DNA of 64,000 bases, taken from the NCBI GenBank assembly GCA_965249035.1, contig CBDFKV010000006.1, positions 124,001 to 188,000 on the forward strand. The letters run 5' to 3'. The translations under genes were made by a program, and so were the position numbers. The notes beneath the pieces were generated by a model, which was given only the letters and a program-made list of their open reading frames with translations, was not told the DNA's origin and did no database searches. The DNA is from CBDFKV01 sp965249035 (GTDB lineage: Bacteria > Pseudomonadota > Gammaproteobacteria > Arenicellales > Poriferihabitantaceae). Positions 1 through 8,720 of the stretch are shown here, in pieces (position 1 is the first letter of the stretch; every line of letters starts with the position of its first letter).

Positions 1-101
1 AAAGACGCCGCCACGCGAAAATAGCGGCCATTGTTCAACCGCTTCGGCATTTCGCGGAGAATCGCCGTAACTTCATGAAGTAACTGTATAATCGCTTGCA
101 T
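1..101 (-). CDS. N-terminal fragment of an unrecognised protein, cut by window edge
   Basis: An open frame on the minus strand starts with ATG at 101 and runs off the window, giving about 33 residues that begin MQAIIQLLHEVTAIL and continue with a basic, amphipathic stretch. No stop interrupts it. It diverges from the ArsC-like gene, so the 126 bases between them should hold both promoters. The family is not recognised and the fragment is too short to name; it could also be a chance frame. Confidence 0.4.
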   Translation of the reverse strand, partial: MQAIIQLLHEVTAILREMPKRLNNGRYFRVAAS

Positions 102-227
102 ATAATCTCGCTTGGTTTGCTCTCAATCACAAGGTCGCTATTCATACCACAAACGGGTCATCCGACTGCGGCTTGCATCAACTCTTGCGGATAGCTACCA
201 TACCTTTTTTTCACAGCGGAATAAACC

Positions 228-575
228 ATGCCAACTACGATTTACCATAACCCGCGCTGCTCAAAATCACGCGCGTCACTACAATTATTAGAATCAAAAA
301 GCCTGGATCTTAACGTTATTAATTATTTGGAAACTCCGCCTACTATCAAAGAGCTACGCGCTGTTCTTAGTATGTTAGGTCTCAATGCTGCCGAACTCGT
401 ACGTAAAGGTGAAGCACTGTATAAAGAACTGGGCTTGGCTGATCGGTCGCCGAGTGAAAACGAATGGTTACAGATTTTGGTCGACAACCCCAAATTGATT
501 GAACGCCCGATCGTAGTCAATAATGGCAAAGCGGCTATCGGTCGTCCCCTCGATAACGTCGAAGCGATTCTATAA
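228..575 (+). CDS. arsC: ArsC-family (arsenate reductase-like, thioredoxin fold) protein
   Basis: This 115-residue protein belongs to the glutaredoxin-dependent ArsC/YfgD family, whose characterised members reduce arsenate to arsenite in the cytoplasm. The N-terminus carries the family motif HNPRCSKSR with the catalytic cysteine at residue 11. The length matches the family (about 115-140). It is followed without any gap by a WrbA-like flavoprotein gene, a pairing that suggests one transcript and a general redox role; there is no arsR, arsB or arsA next to it, so true arsenic resistance is not shown. Many chromosomal YfgD-type proteins are of unproven function, so the symbol is given with reserve. 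Confidence 0.85.
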   Translation: MPTTIYHNPRCSKSRASLQLLESKSLDLNVINYLETPPTIKELRAVLSMLGLNAAELVRKGEALYKELGLADRSPSENEWLQILVDNPKLIERPIVVNNGKAAIGRPLDNVEAIL

Positions 576-1166
576 TTGGCTAATATTTTAGTGTTATATA
601 CCAGCCGCCACGGTTCGGTTCGTGAGCTGGCCAAGCTGCTTGCCCGCGGGGTAGAGTCGGTACCTGGCTGTAACGCGATCCTGCGAACGGTTCCCAACGT
701 TTCTGCCAATTGTGAAGCGATTGAAAACACCATACCCGAGGACGGTGATCCTTACGCCAGCCACGAAGATTTAGCTAATTGCGATGGTTTGTTGCTAGGC
801 AGCCCCACCCGATTTGGCAATATGGCGGCGCCGATGAAGTACTTTTTTGACCAAACTGCACCGCTATGGATAGCCGGCAAGCTCTGTGGCAAACCGGCGG
901 GTGTTTTTACCTCGACCTCCAGCATGCATGGTGGTCAAGAGAGTACTTTGCTGTCAATGATTTTACCGCTGATGCACCACGGCATGCTGATTACCGGGAT
1001 TCCTTTTGCGGGCACGGTTCTGGGACAAACCACTACCGGCGGCACCCCTTACGGCGCCAGCCACGTTGCTGGCAGCGATAATCGCTTACCCTTTAGTGAT
1101 GATGAAAAAAAGCTGGCTGACGTTCTGGGTAAACGAGTAGCCGAAGTCGCGCTTAAATTGGCCTGA
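576..1166 (+). CDS. wrbA: WrbA-like NAD(P)H:quinone oxidoreductase (flavodoxin fold)
   Basis: The 196-residue protein begins with a flavodoxin-type phosphate loop (LVLYTSRHGSVRELA, residues 5-19) and carries the WrbA family segments around GSPTRFGNMAAPMKYFFD and the GTPYGASH region near residue 160. WrbA proteins are FMN-dependent two-electron reductases of quinones in the cytoplasm. The start is a TTG codon lying directly against the TAA of the upstream ArsC-like gene (TAATTG), so translation is likely coupled; no better ATG is present. Length agrees with WrbA (about 198). Confidence 0.88.
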   Translation: MANILVLYTSRHGSVRELAKLLARGVESVPGCNAILRTVPNVSANCEAIENTIPEDGDPYASHEDLANCDGLLLGSPTRFGNMAAPMKYFFDQTAPLWIAGKLCGKPAGVFTSTSSMHGGQESTLLSMILPLMHHGMLITGIPFAGTVLGQTTTGGTPYGASHVAGSDNRLPFSDDEKKLADVLGKRVAEVALKLA

Positions 1167-1244
1167 TTGAAGTGGGCTTGGTTTCATTTGGCCTGGCAGC
1201 AAATAGCCGAAACCGACCGAGCTATCGAATCAACCAGACCGCGA

Positions 1245-1751
1245 TCAGAGTTTATTGGTTGCAACCGACCCCAAAAACTTGGCTGCGTGTCTTGCCACGA
1301 CCAGCGCAACCAGGCGTTTGTGGGCTTTAGGGTTCACATCCGCCACCAGTAAATACTCACGACTGGCAACCGATTTTTGATAGTGGTCTAGTCGCTTTTC
1401 ATGCGGGGAGGCACTAGCGAACCAAAACATCAGCGCGCCAACGACCGCCCCGGCCACGGTCACCATCCACACTAATTCATGGCCGAGCGCAGAATCCGCA
1501 CGCATGCGCGTCCAGCCGGCCAAATAACACGCGATGGCACCTAGAATCGCGCCATAAACGAACATCGGGATGTGAAATTTCCGATCCCACACGCTTGATT
1601 TAGGCAAACTAACCATTTCCTTTTCCAGGTCATGGAATACGAAAATCCGGTCTTCATCGACCCCTTCGTCGACCAAAGACTCGGATACATCTTCACAGAC
1701 ATCAACATCGTTGATGATAAAATATAGCCGTTGACGAATGGTTGCTGCCAT
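1245..1751 (-). CDS. Hypothetical inner-membrane protein with two helices
   Basis: This 168-residue protein is not recognised with certainty. Its first 50 residues look like a soluble alpha/beta domain (RLYFIINDVDVCEDV, then VDEDRIFVFH), followed by two hydrophobic helices at about residues 62-78 and 92-110 and a charged C-terminal tail. That plan resembles stress-protein/DUF1269-like small membrane proteins. It converges on the wrbA-like gene and diverges from dsbB; a perfect 14-bp palindrome lies upstream at 1827-1840. No function is proposed. Confidence 0.7.
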   Translation of the reverse strand: MAATIRQRLYFIINDVDVCEDVSESLVDEGVDEDRIFVFHDLEKEMVSLPKSSVWDRKFHIPMFVYGAILGAIACYLAGWTRMRADSALGHELVWMVTVAGAVVGALMFWFASASPHEKRLDHYQKSVASREYLLVADVNPKAHKRLVALVVARHAAKFLGSVATNKL

Positions 1752-2052
1752 GAAGAATTGTAGAGATTATCGTTTTATATCGCCGACTGCTTATCTGCGA
1801 CTCGCGTAGTAATATACAAATAAAGTATTGTAATTACAATTAATTGTGAACGAATATCATGGCCTACTCTACGACTTGATCGATAAACTGGCTGTCGGCC
1901 AAAAATTTCCTAAACCATCACACGCAAGCCGAATCCACCTCATGGTTTAGCGTAATTGCCACAATAATACTGGTCTAGTGTCGCATCATCGTTTCAAGCT
2001 AAGCGGTAGATTTCCGTGGTAGCCTCGGCACATATGCTGGTACAATCTGCTC
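1752..2052. other. Divergent intergenic region
   Basis: About 300 bases separate the leftward hypothetical membrane protein gene from rightward dsbB. Apart from the 14-bp palindrome at 1827-1840 and AT-rich stretches around 1810-1850 that could be promoter DNA, no gene or RNA is seen. A second inverted pair (AAACCAT at 1912 and ATGGTTT at 1942) could form a weak hairpin. Confidence 0.5.
1827..1840. promoter_or_regulatory. Candidate operator: 14-bp perfect palindrome
   Basis: ATTGTAATTACAAT is perfectly self-complementary and sits about 75 bases upstream of the leftward gene that starts at 1751. Short AT-rich palindromes with a TTGTAATTACAA core resemble sites bound by MarR/TetR-type dimeric repressors. 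No regulator gene is adjacent, so this is only a shape-based guess. Confidence 0.35.
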
Positions 2053-2559
2053 ATGGGAACTCAACGTATGTGGTATTTCTTCGGCTTTCTTGTCGCCGTT
2101 ACTATGATGGGAGCAGCTTTATACTTTCAGCATGTTCTCTATCTGGAACCGTGCCCACTGTGTATTTTTCAACGCCTTGCGGTCATTGCGATAGGTTTCA
2201 TTTGTTTGGTCGCAATGCTGCACAATCCGAGCGGCTGGGGAAAAAGATTCTACGCCTTAATAATAAGCGCGACTTCGTTGATCGGTTTAGGTGTTGCCCT
2301 ACGTCATTCCTATCTACAACGTTTTCCACCCAGCGAATATGCCGAATGCGGCCCTGGACTTGAGGTATGGCTGGAAACGCTGCCACTGACTAAAACACTA
2401 GAGAAAGTACTCCAAGGTACGGGCGACTGCTCTAACGTGGTCATGCGCTTTCTTGGCCTCAGCATTCCAGAGTGGACCGCCCTGGCATTCTTAGCCTTTG
2501 CCCTATTTGGCTTAATCGCCTTGTTTTCACGCGCGCGCAGACAACGTCGGTTTATGTAA
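2053..2559 (+). CDS. dsbB: Disulfide bond formation protein DsbB
   Basis: This 168-residue, four-helix inner-membrane protein reoxidises periplasmic DsbA and passes electrons to ubiquinone. The N-terminal periplasmic redox pair is visible as CPLC (Cys34-Cys37), and the second pair as Cys99 and Cys126 in the second periplasmic loop, which is the full DsbB set. Helices lie at about 9-28, 42-57, 66-83 and 139-160. The length matches E. coli DsbB (176). It lies upstream of the ubiquinone-synthesis genes, on the same strand, but is separated by about 110 bases and probably transcribed separately. Confidence 0.95.
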   Translation: MGTQRMWYFFGFLVAVTMMGAALYFQHVLYLEPCPLCIFQRLAVIAIGFICLVAMLHNPSGWGKRFYALIISATSLIGLGVALRHSYLQRFPPSEYAECGPGLEVWLETLPLTKTLEKVLQGTGDCSNVVMRFLGLSIPEWTALAFLAFALFGLIALFSRARRQRRFM

Positions 2560-2670
2560 TCGTTAAGTAACAAAACTGACACTAACCCATTTGGCTTATC
2601 TCTTTATTCTGGCTTGCGCACAAACACTCAGCGATTAATAATCGCCACAATTCGTAATTTGGCACACACC

Positions 2671-3036
2671 ATGAAACTCCCACGCCCTACCAATATTGTC
2701 TATCACCAGAAAACCAGACAGCTTGAAATCAGCTTTGATGACGATACCAGCTATGAAATGAGCGCGGAATATTTACGCGTCAACTCGCCTTCCGCTGAAG
2801 TACAGGGCCACGGCCCAGGCCAAGACGTATTGCAGGTCGGCAAAGAAAATGTCGCTATTGCTGCGATTAAGCCGGTCGGTCATTACGCCATCCAAATCGT
2901 TTTCGATGATGAGCACGATACTGGCATTTATGCCTGGGACACCTTGCACCAACTTGGCGCAAACCAACAAGAAAATTGGGAGCACTACCTGGAGCGACTC
3001 AAAGAAGCTGGGCATCAACGTACAATGGACTCCTAA
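2671..3036 (+). CDS. DUF971 (gamma-butyrobetaine hydroxylase N-terminal-like) protein
   Basis: A 121-residue protein of the DUF971 family, small single-domain proteins related to the N-terminal domain of gamma-butyrobetaine hydroxylase. The segment YEMSAEYLRVNSPSAEVQGH is typical, as is the C-terminal GIYAWDTLHQLG. The frame is open further upstream to a TTG at 2614, but the ATG at 2671 begins where family members begin (MKLPRPTNI) and is preferred. It lies 24 bases before ubiE, the usual position in gammaproteobacteria. Molecular function is unknown; linkage suggests a role near quinone metabolism. Confidence 0.85.
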   Translation: MKLPRPTNIVYHQKTRQLEISFDDDTSYEMSAEYLRVNSPSAEVQGHGPGQDVLQVGKENVAIAAIKPVGHYAIQIVFDDEHDTGIYAWDTLHQLGANQQENWEHYLERLKEAGHQRTMDS

Positions 3037-3060
3037 GAAAGCAACCTTCCGATAAATCCA

Positions 3061-3807
3061 ATGACTACGAAACAAACTCACTTTGGTTACCGCCAAGTAG
3101 ATGAAACCCAAAAAGCCGACTTGGTAGGCGAAGTCTTTCGCTCCGTCGCCAGCAATTATGACGTCATGAACGACGTCATGTCACTTGGCAACCATCGCTG
3201 GTGGAAACGCTTTGCAGTTTCGCATTCAGGCTTACAGCTGGGTGACCACGCGCTGGACGTTGCCGCTGGCAGTGGTGATTTGTCACGCCGTTTTGCTGAT
3301 CAGGTAGGGCCGAGCGGTAAAGTTGTAATGACCGACATCAACCCCGCTATGCTGGAACAAGGCAAACGCCGGATGGTTGATGCCGGTTTCATCGGTAACA
3401 TCGAATTTGCCATAGAAGACGCTGAATCACTCAGCTTTAGCGATGATTCTTTTGATTGCGTTTCAATTTCATTTGGGCTCAGAAATGTGACCCATATCGA
3501 TCGTGCACTAGCATCGATGTATCGTGTTTGCCGACCAGGCGGGCGCTTGATGGTACTCGAATTCTCCACGCCTAAGAACCCGCTGTTGAAGCGCGTGTAT
3601 GATACTTATTCGTTTAATGTCATCCCCAAAATGGGAGAAATCATCGCCCGTGATCGTGATAGTTACCAATATCTAGTGGAATCAATTCGCAAACACCCTG
3701 ATCAAGAAACGCTCAAAGACATGATGCAAAGCGCTGGCTTTGAAGACGTCCGTTATCACAATTTGCAAGGTGGCATTGTCGCCTTACACGTCGGCTATAA
3801 ATACTAA
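3061..3807 (+). CDS. ubiE: Ubiquinone/menaquinone C-methyltransferase UbiE
   Basis: The 248-residue protein is a class I SAM methyltransferase that adds the ring C-methyl group in ubiquinone (and demethylmenaquinone) synthesis at the inner membrane face. The UbiE signature near the N-terminus (VFRSVASNYDVMNDVMSLG, residues 26-44) is clear, followed by the SAM-binding loop LDVAAGSGDLSRR (about residues 64-76) and the second signature with RVCRPGGRLMVLEFS (about residues 157-171). Length agrees with E. coli UbiE (251). It is the second gene of the DUF971-ubiE-ubiJ-ubiB cluster, 15 bases before ubiJ. Confidence 0.97.
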   Translation: MTTKQTHFGYRQVDETQKADLVGEVFRSVASNYDVMNDVMSLGNHRWWKRFAVSHSGLQLGDHALDVAAGSGDLSRRFADQVGPSGKVVMTDINPAMLEQGKRRMVDAGFIGNIEFAIEDAESLSFSDDSFDCVSISFGLRNVTHIDRALASMYRVCRPGGRLMVLEFSTPKNPLLKRVYDTYSFNVIPKMGEIIARDRDSYQYLVESIRKHPDQETLKDMMQSAGFEDVRYHNLQGGIVALHVGYKY

Positions 3808-3822
3808 ACCCCCTGAGCGCCC

Positions 3823-4455
3823 ATGTTAAATCCGACGACTACGATTGTCGACTTACTCGCATCTGCAGGCAATGCGCTGCTAAAACTTGACCCCGAAACA
3901 CTTGAAAAGCTAGCTGCTTTTCACGATAAGCGCTTCTGTATTGAGTTAACCGAACCCGACATGCACTTATTTCTTAAGCCGGTACCCGAAGGCTTTGAAA
4001 TCAGCACTGAGTCAGATCCTGAGCATGCGGCTGACGTGACTTTGCGCGGCTCGCTATGGTCGTTTGCCCGATTAGCCAAAGACGGCAGTCACAGCGATGT
4101 ATTCCACTCTGGCCGCATCCATATCCAGGGCGATGCCGAGCTGGGCCAGGCTTTTCAATCGGTACTGAGCCAAATCGATCTTGACTGGGAAGAACTCATG
4201 TCACGCTTTGTTGGCGATTTCGCTGCGCGCCAAACCGGCCAGATTTTTCAAGAATTTGGCCGTTGGTTTTCGATTAACGCCCAATCGGCACGTCACAATT
4301 TTGGTGAAGTGTTGCAAGAAGAAACCCGCACGGTGCCCGCTAAACGAGAAGCCGATGATTTTACCGACGAAGTCGAATCGCTACGTTCCTCGGTAGAGCG
4401 CCTAGAAGCACGGATCAACCGTCTGACGGCCCAGAAAAGCTCAGAGAATGCGTAA
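3823..4455 (+). CDS. ubiJ: Ubiquinone biosynthesis accessory factor UbiJ (SCP2 domain)
   Basis: A 210-residue protein with an N-terminal SCP2-like lipid-binding domain (about residues 15-115) and a helical C-terminus rich in charged residues that looks coiled-coil (about 170-207). UbiJ binds ubiquinone intermediates in the soluble Ubi complex together with UbiK. The gene follows ubiE and overlaps the start of ubiB by 8 bases, exactly the conserved ubiE-ubiJ-ubiB order, which supports the call more than sequence motifs do. Confidence 0.92.
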   Translation: MLNPTTTIVDLLASAGNALLKLDPETLEKLAAFHDKRFCIELTEPDMHLFLKPVPEGFEISTESDPEHAADVTLRGSLWSFARLAKDGSHSDVFHSGRIHIQGDAELGQAFQSVLSQIDLDWEELMSRFVGDFAARQTGQIFQEFGRWFSINAQSARHNFGEVLQEETRTVPAKREADDFTDEVESLRSSVERLEARINRLTAQKSSENA

Positions 4456-6079
4456 TTTTCGTCACCTGCTGCGAATAGCGCGCACTTTTTCGCGACATGG
4501 CCTGGATGAATATTTAGACAATTTACACCTGTTTCGACCTTACGCTCTATGGCGGAAGGTGATGCCTAAAAGCTGGCGTAAGCAATCTGACGCACCACGC
4601 GGAGTACGCTTGCGTGAAGCCTTAGAAGAACTGGGGCCAGTCTTTATTAAATTCGGGCAAGCGCTATCCACTCGACCGGATTTGATTCCCGAGGATATCG
4701 CTAAAGAGCTCACCAAACTACAAGACCAAGTCCCGCCCTTCCCCAGCAAAGAATCCAGAGAAATCATCGAAAGTGCGCTGGGCGAGCCAGTTTCCACCGC
4801 ATTTGCTGACTTTGACGCTGACCCTATCGCTTCGGCATCGGTCGCCCAAGTGCATTACGCAACCTTGCATAGTGGCGATAAAGTTGTAGTTAAAGTCTTG
4901 CGACCGGATATCGTGCCGCTGATCGACCGAGATTTAAGCTTACTCTATGCGCTGGCCAATCTGGCCGAAAAATACTGGTCACTGGCTGAACGCTTACGCC
5001 CACTTGAAATTGTTCAGGATTACGACAAAACCATTCACGATGAACTGGACTTGATGCGCGAGGCAGCCAATGCTAGCCAACTTGCCGTCAATTTCAAAGG
5101 CTCTGACCTGATCTACGTGCCCAAAATCTATTGGGATTACACACGCAAAAATGTCATGACCATGGAGCGCATCTTTGGCATTTCGATTCGAGACCTGGAT
5201 GCCATTAAAGCGGCAGGCATCGACATGCGCAAACTCGGGCATGATGGCGTCGAAATATTTTTTACTCAAGCGTTTCGTGATGGGTTTTTCCATGCCGACA
5301 TGCACCCGGGAAATATTTTTGTGCGCGAAAACGGCCAGTATTGCGCTGTTGACTTCGGCATTATGGGTACGCTGTCGCAGCAAGATAAGCGCTACTTGGC
5401 TGAAAACCTACTCGGTTTTTTCAATCGAGATTACCATGCCGTCGCCGATGCGCACTTACGCGCAGGTTGGGTCCCACCCGATACACGGATTGAAGACTTT
5501 GAGAGCGCCATTCGCACCGTATGCGAACCCATTTTCGCGAAAAAAATATCAGAGATTTCGTTTGGCCGATTCCTGATGGATTTGTTCCGCACAGCTCAGC
5601 GCTTTAATATGCCAGTACAGCCGCAGTTGGTATTATTACAAAAAACCTTGCTCAATATCGAAGGCCTAGGGCGCTCCTTGTATCCCGATCTGGATTTGTG
5701 GGAAACCGCCAAACCTTACCTGGAGCGCTGGATGCACGAGCAAATCGGGCCACGCGCTGCGATTAAAACGCTTAAACGTGAGATGCCGAAGCTACTGACC
5801 CTAGCCCCAGAGTTGCCATCGATGACGCACGAGCTCATGCGCCGCTTGCGTGACGAGCAATTGACCGTACACACTCATTCTGACGAGCTACTCAAGCTGA
5901 AAAGTCAAATCAGCCGAGGCAACCAACGTAGTCATTCACTCCTACTCGGTGGCTTCTTATTGCTTGCCGCCCTAACCCTCAAACAACTGCAGCCCAACCT
6001 CAGTAATACCGTCATCACCCTGCTTATTTTAGGGGGGCTGGCTAGCCCGCTGATCGGCTGGTGGAAAAGCCGCAGCTAG
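4448..6079 (+). CDS. ubiB: Ubiquinone biosynthesis kinase-like regulator UbiB
   Basis: The 543-residue protein is an ADCK/ABC1 atypical kinase needed for ubiquinone synthesis, anchored in the inner membrane. The invariant KxGQ motif appears as FIKFGQALSTRPDLIP (about residues 67-82), the alanine-rich loop as ASASVAQVH, the ATP-binding lysine in VVVKVLRPD, and the metal-binding DFG in AVDFGIMG. Two C-terminal hydrophobic helices (about 499-515 and 520-538) give the usual anchor. The ATG overlaps the end of ubiJ by 8 bases, indicating translational coupling. Length matches E. coli UbiB (546). Confidence 0.96.
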   Translation: MRNFRHLLRIARTFSRHGLDEYLDNLHLFRPYALWRKVMPKSWRKQSDAPRGVRLREALEELGPVFIKFGQALSTRPDLIPEDIAKELTKLQDQVPPFPSKESREIIESALGEPVSTAFADFDADPIASASVAQVHYATLHSGDKVVVKVLRPDIVPLIDRDLSLLYALANLAEKYWSLAERLRPLEIVQDYDKTIHDELDLMREAANASQLAVNFKGSDLIYVPKIYWDYTRKNVMTMERIFGISIRDLDAIKAAGIDMRKLGHDGVEIFFTQAFRDGFFHADMHPGNIFVRENGQYCAVDFGIMGTLSQQDKRYLAENLLGFFNRDYHAVADAHLRAGWVPPDTRIEDFESAIRTVCEPIFAKKISEISFGRFLMDLFRTAQRFNMPVQPQLVLLQKTLLNIEGLGRSLYPDLDLWETAKPYLERWMHEQIGPRAAIKTLKREMPKLLTLAPELPSMTHELMRRLRDEQLTVHTHSDELLKLKSQISRGNQRSHSLLLGGFLLLAALTLKQLQPNLSNTVITLLILGGLASPLIGWWKSRS

Positions 6080-6091
6080 GCATTTAAACAG

Positions 6092-7840
6092 ATGGCGCGC
6101 ACACACTCAACCGCTGTCGATATCCTGCTACAAATCGGTCGAGTGCTAGTGCTCGGCATTATTGTCGGCACCCTCGCCTCTCTGGCGGCGATGGCATTTT
6201 TGGAATTGGTTGCCTTTCTTAACGACCAGCTTTTCATCTCCTACCAATCAAGGCGCAAGCTGGACGACAATCCTGTTTGGCTACTGGCGCTAACCATTTT
6301 AGTTCCCACCTTAGGCGGTTTGCTGGTCGGGTGGCTGGTCATCACCATCAAAGATCAACGTCCGCATAATCCTAGTGACGTCATCGAAGCCATTCAGTGT
6401 CAGACGGCAGAATCTGCGCTAAAAGTTAAAGACAGTATTACCTCGGTAGCAGCCAGCATCGTCAGCCTTGGCACCGGCGCCTCAGTTGGTCAGTATGGAC
6501 CAATCGTACACTTGGGTGCCTTTCTTGGATATCGCTTACCTTTTCTGGGGAAAATAGACCCGTCCCTCAGCATCGGCTGTGGAGTTGCCGCTGCGATCGC
6601 TACTGTATTTAACGCCCCCATTGCTGGTGTCATCCTCGCGCACGAAGTGTTTCTGCGCCACTTTTCTCTACGTGCGTTCGCGCCGATAACCGTTGCTTCA
6701 TCAGTAGGCTTTTATCTGGCTAATTATGTGTTCGACCGCGAGCCACTATTTCGTACTGCGGTGGCACCGCTTTCAAACGGCAGCGAGTTTTTCGCCTTTA
6801 TCGGGATTGGTATCGCTGGCGCATTTTTGGCCGTCATCTTCATGCGCCTGCTACTCTGGTTTAACCAAACTGCGCGTCGCTTACCCATCCCGCAAATGTA
6901 CAAGCCCATGTTGGCTGGTTTTGTACTGGGCCTAGTCGCCACTCAAATCCCTGACGTGTTAGGCACTGGCGGTGACACCCTAATTTTTGCTTTAACGCCA
7001 GGAGGCTTTGAAGCCTCTGAGCTTGCAGTGATCTTGACCGCTAAAATCATCATGACCGCGCTGTGCATTGGTTTTGGCTTCGCTGGCGGCGTGTTTAGCC
7101 CGGCGCTACTGATTGGCGTTTTATATGGTGCATTGGTTGCCGCTGGTATTGATTGGTTGGCTCCTAGTATGCACCCGGTGCTGGCCAATTACGCTATCGC
7201 GGGAATGGCAGCCGTCACTAGCCCAGTAATCGGCGCGCCGCTGGCAACTATTTTGATCGTATTTGAGCTTACCCGCAGCTATGAATTAGCGACAGTGGTC
7301 ATGGTCAGTGTGGTTTTTTCCAATATTGTGGCTTATCGACTGTTTGGGCTATCTTTATTCGACCACCAATTGAAAGCGCGCGGTTATGATTTAGAAAATG
7401 GTCGCGAGCAAATCATCCTCAATCATCAGCCCATAGTGCCGCTCATTATTGATGATTATTGCCGCTGCCACGGCAACGACTCTTTGTATGACGTCCGTAG
7501 CCAGCTAATCACCAAGAACCATAGCGAAGCCCATATTGTGGATAAACAGCAGCGCTACCTTGGTTCAGTACGCTTGAATGATATTCTGCAACTGGAAGGG
7601 ACGATGGATATCCGGGTGGAAAAAATTAAATTCCATCTAAATTCTGAATTGATTGTTTATACCGACGATATGTCGATCGGTGCAGCGATGCATGCCATGA
7701 AAGATTTCGTCGGAGAAAGTATTCCAGTGATTGGCACCGACAATCAACAACTATTGGGCGTCGTCTACGAATCCACCTTGATTCAAGCCTATCTTGATTT
7801 AGCCAAGCAACTACAAGCCGAGCGCAACGCAGCCAGCTAG
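6092..7840 (+). CDS. CLC-family chloride channel/transporter with C-terminal CBS pair
   Basis: This 582-residue protein has the CLC membrane domain (about residues 15-425) and a C-terminal cytoplasmic CBS pair (about 445-570). Family landmarks are present: TVFNAPIAGVILAHE in the pore region and FAGGVFSPALLIG. However, the GxEGP motif reads GQYGP, so Tyr135 replaces the gating glutamate; the position equal to the proton glutamate (Glu203 of E. coli ClcA) is Val186; the GSGIP anion motif near 90-100 is degenerate; and the tyrosine equal to Tyr445 appears to be Phe423. Those changes argue against H+/Cl- exchange and for a passive anion path or another substrate. It lies 12 bases after ubiB. Confidence 0.88.
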   Translation: MARTHSTAVDILLQIGRVLVLGIIVGTLASLAAMAFLELVAFLNDQLFISYQSRRKLDDNPVWLLALTILVPTLGGLLVGWLVITIKDQRPHNPSDVIEAIQCQTAESALKVKDSITSVAASIVSLGTGASVGQYGPIVHLGAFLGYRLPFLGKIDPSLSIGCGVAAAIATVFNAPIAGVILAHEVFLRHFSLRAFAPITVASSVGFYLANYVFDREPLFRTAVAPLSNGSEFFAFIGIGIAGAFLAVIFMRLLLWFNQTARRLPIPQMYKPMLAGFVLGLVATQIPDVLGTGGDTLIFALTPGGFEASELAVILTAKIIMTALCIGFGFAGGVFSPALLIGVLYGALVAAGIDWLAPSMHPVLANYAIAGMAAVTSPVIGAPLATILIVFELTRSYELATVVMVSVVFSNIVAYRLFGLSLFDHQLKARGYDLENGREQIILNHQPIVPLIIDDYCRCHGNDSLYDVRSQLITKNHSEAHIVDKQQRYLGSVRLNDILQLEGTMDIRVEKIKFHLNSELIVYTDDMSIGAAMHAMKDFVGESIPVIGTDNQQLLGVVYESTLIQAYLDLAKQLQAERNAAS

Positions 7841-7889
7841 GACTTTATCGGTCAAGCCTCTTAGCCCGGCCTGGTTGCCAAGCTAGCTA

Positions 7890-8612
7890 TCAACGAGGCG
7901 ATCGATTGATCGGAGGGTAAGCCCGGTTGCGCGATCTTGGTAAGGCGCGAAGCCTGCGATCTGGCGCACGATTCCTTAGGTTTGGTGACGACTCACTCGC
8001 TCGGTATCGGGGATAGGCATAAGGTATAGGCCGTCGGTTGCGGCGACTGCTGGTTCGGCTTGAACTGCGGTTTCGTGGCACAGCATAAGCAGAATTTGGC
8101 CTTCGCCCTAAACTCGCGCCGGGATAAGGATACGAATACGGTGAACTCCCTGGAATAGATCGGTAGGGAGAACGACCGCGATTCCATTGGCGTTGATAAG
8201 GCACTCGGTTTGAATAAGAAAACGGTGCTGAGACAGACGGCCGCATACCCGGAATCAAACGCGGCCCAGCGCCGGGTGTATAAGCGTAAGGGATACCATT
8301 AGAGGTTGGCCCTTGCCTAGATACGGGCCCTTGCCAGCCATACGGCGCTAACGATGAACCATTGGGTGGTTGCCCAAACTGCTGCAATAACTGATTATAA
8401 CGATACCAATCCTTGATCTCGTCATCATCATTATTGAATTGATTCATGAATTCCTCCATCCAATACATCGGAGTGAATTCAGGCCAACTATTTTCATCCC
8501 AATACGGCCCGTACGGCCCCATCTTCCAGTGGCCGTCAGCTGCATGCGAAATGAGTGGCAAGCTGATTAACAGTGCCACAATGATTCGAATCATTGCCGT
8601 TCGATAAGACAT
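7890..8612 (-). CDS. Secreted Pro/Arg/Tyr/Ser-rich protein, sulfur-globule-protein-like
   Basis: The protein (about 240 residues) has a signal peptide (MIRIIVALLISLPLISHA, cleavage after HA) and a mature N-terminus with GPYGPYW, WPEFTPMYWMEEF and an acidic NNDDDE patch, followed by a long, low-complexity tail of Tyr-Pro, Ser and Arg repeats. The N-terminal part resembles proteins named sulfur globule family, which coat periplasmic sulfur inclusions in sulfur oxidisers; this is recalled similarity, not a search result. Several in-frame starts exist (8654 TTG, 8612 ATG, 8594 ATG) and none has a strong ribosome site; 8612 is chosen to give a normal signal peptide. The basic tail could instead bind a polyanion. 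Confidence 0.6.
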   Translation of the reverse strand: MSYRTAMIRIIVALLISLPLISHAADGHWKMGPYGPYWDENSWPEFTPMYWMEEFMNQFNNDDDEIKDWYRYNQLLQQFGQPPNGSSLAPYGWQGPVSRQGPTSNGIPYAYTPGAGPRLIPGMRPSVSAPFSYSNRVPYQRQWNRGRSPYRSIPGSSPYSYPYPGASLGRRPNSAYAVPRNRSSSRTSSRRNRRPIPYAYPRYRASESSPNLRNRAPDRRLRALPRSRNRAYPPINRSPR

Positions 8613-8669
8613 TCGATGAGGCAAAAGCTTAGGCGAATTAACGCCAGAGTTCAACCAAAAACAGACACC

Positions 8670-8704
8670 AAAAACAGACCACGACAGCCGCTGCCGTCGT
8701 GGTC
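8670..8704 (-). terminator. Rho-independent terminator of the Cys-rich secreted protein gene
   Basis: GACCACGAC (8677-8685) and GTCGTGGTC (8696-8704) form a perfect 9-bp stem with a 10-base loop. Read on the minus strand the stem is followed by TGTTTTTGG. It lies just after the stop of the gene ending at 8721 and before the start of the next minus-strand gene, so the two secreted-protein genes are probably separate transcripts. Confidence 0.75.
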
Positions 8705-8720
8705 ATTGATCGCACTCAAA

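Noticed and set aside
228..575. Arsenic resistance operon
   Set aside because: Only an ArsC-like gene is present; no ArsR, ArsB/Acr3 or ArsA gene is adjacent.
323..733. 136-codon minus-strand frame
   Set aside because: Opposite arsC and wrbA-like genes, which have clear motifs.
2016..2363. 115-codon plus-strand frame over dsbB
   Set aside because: Overlaps the well-supported dsbB in another frame and has no family features.
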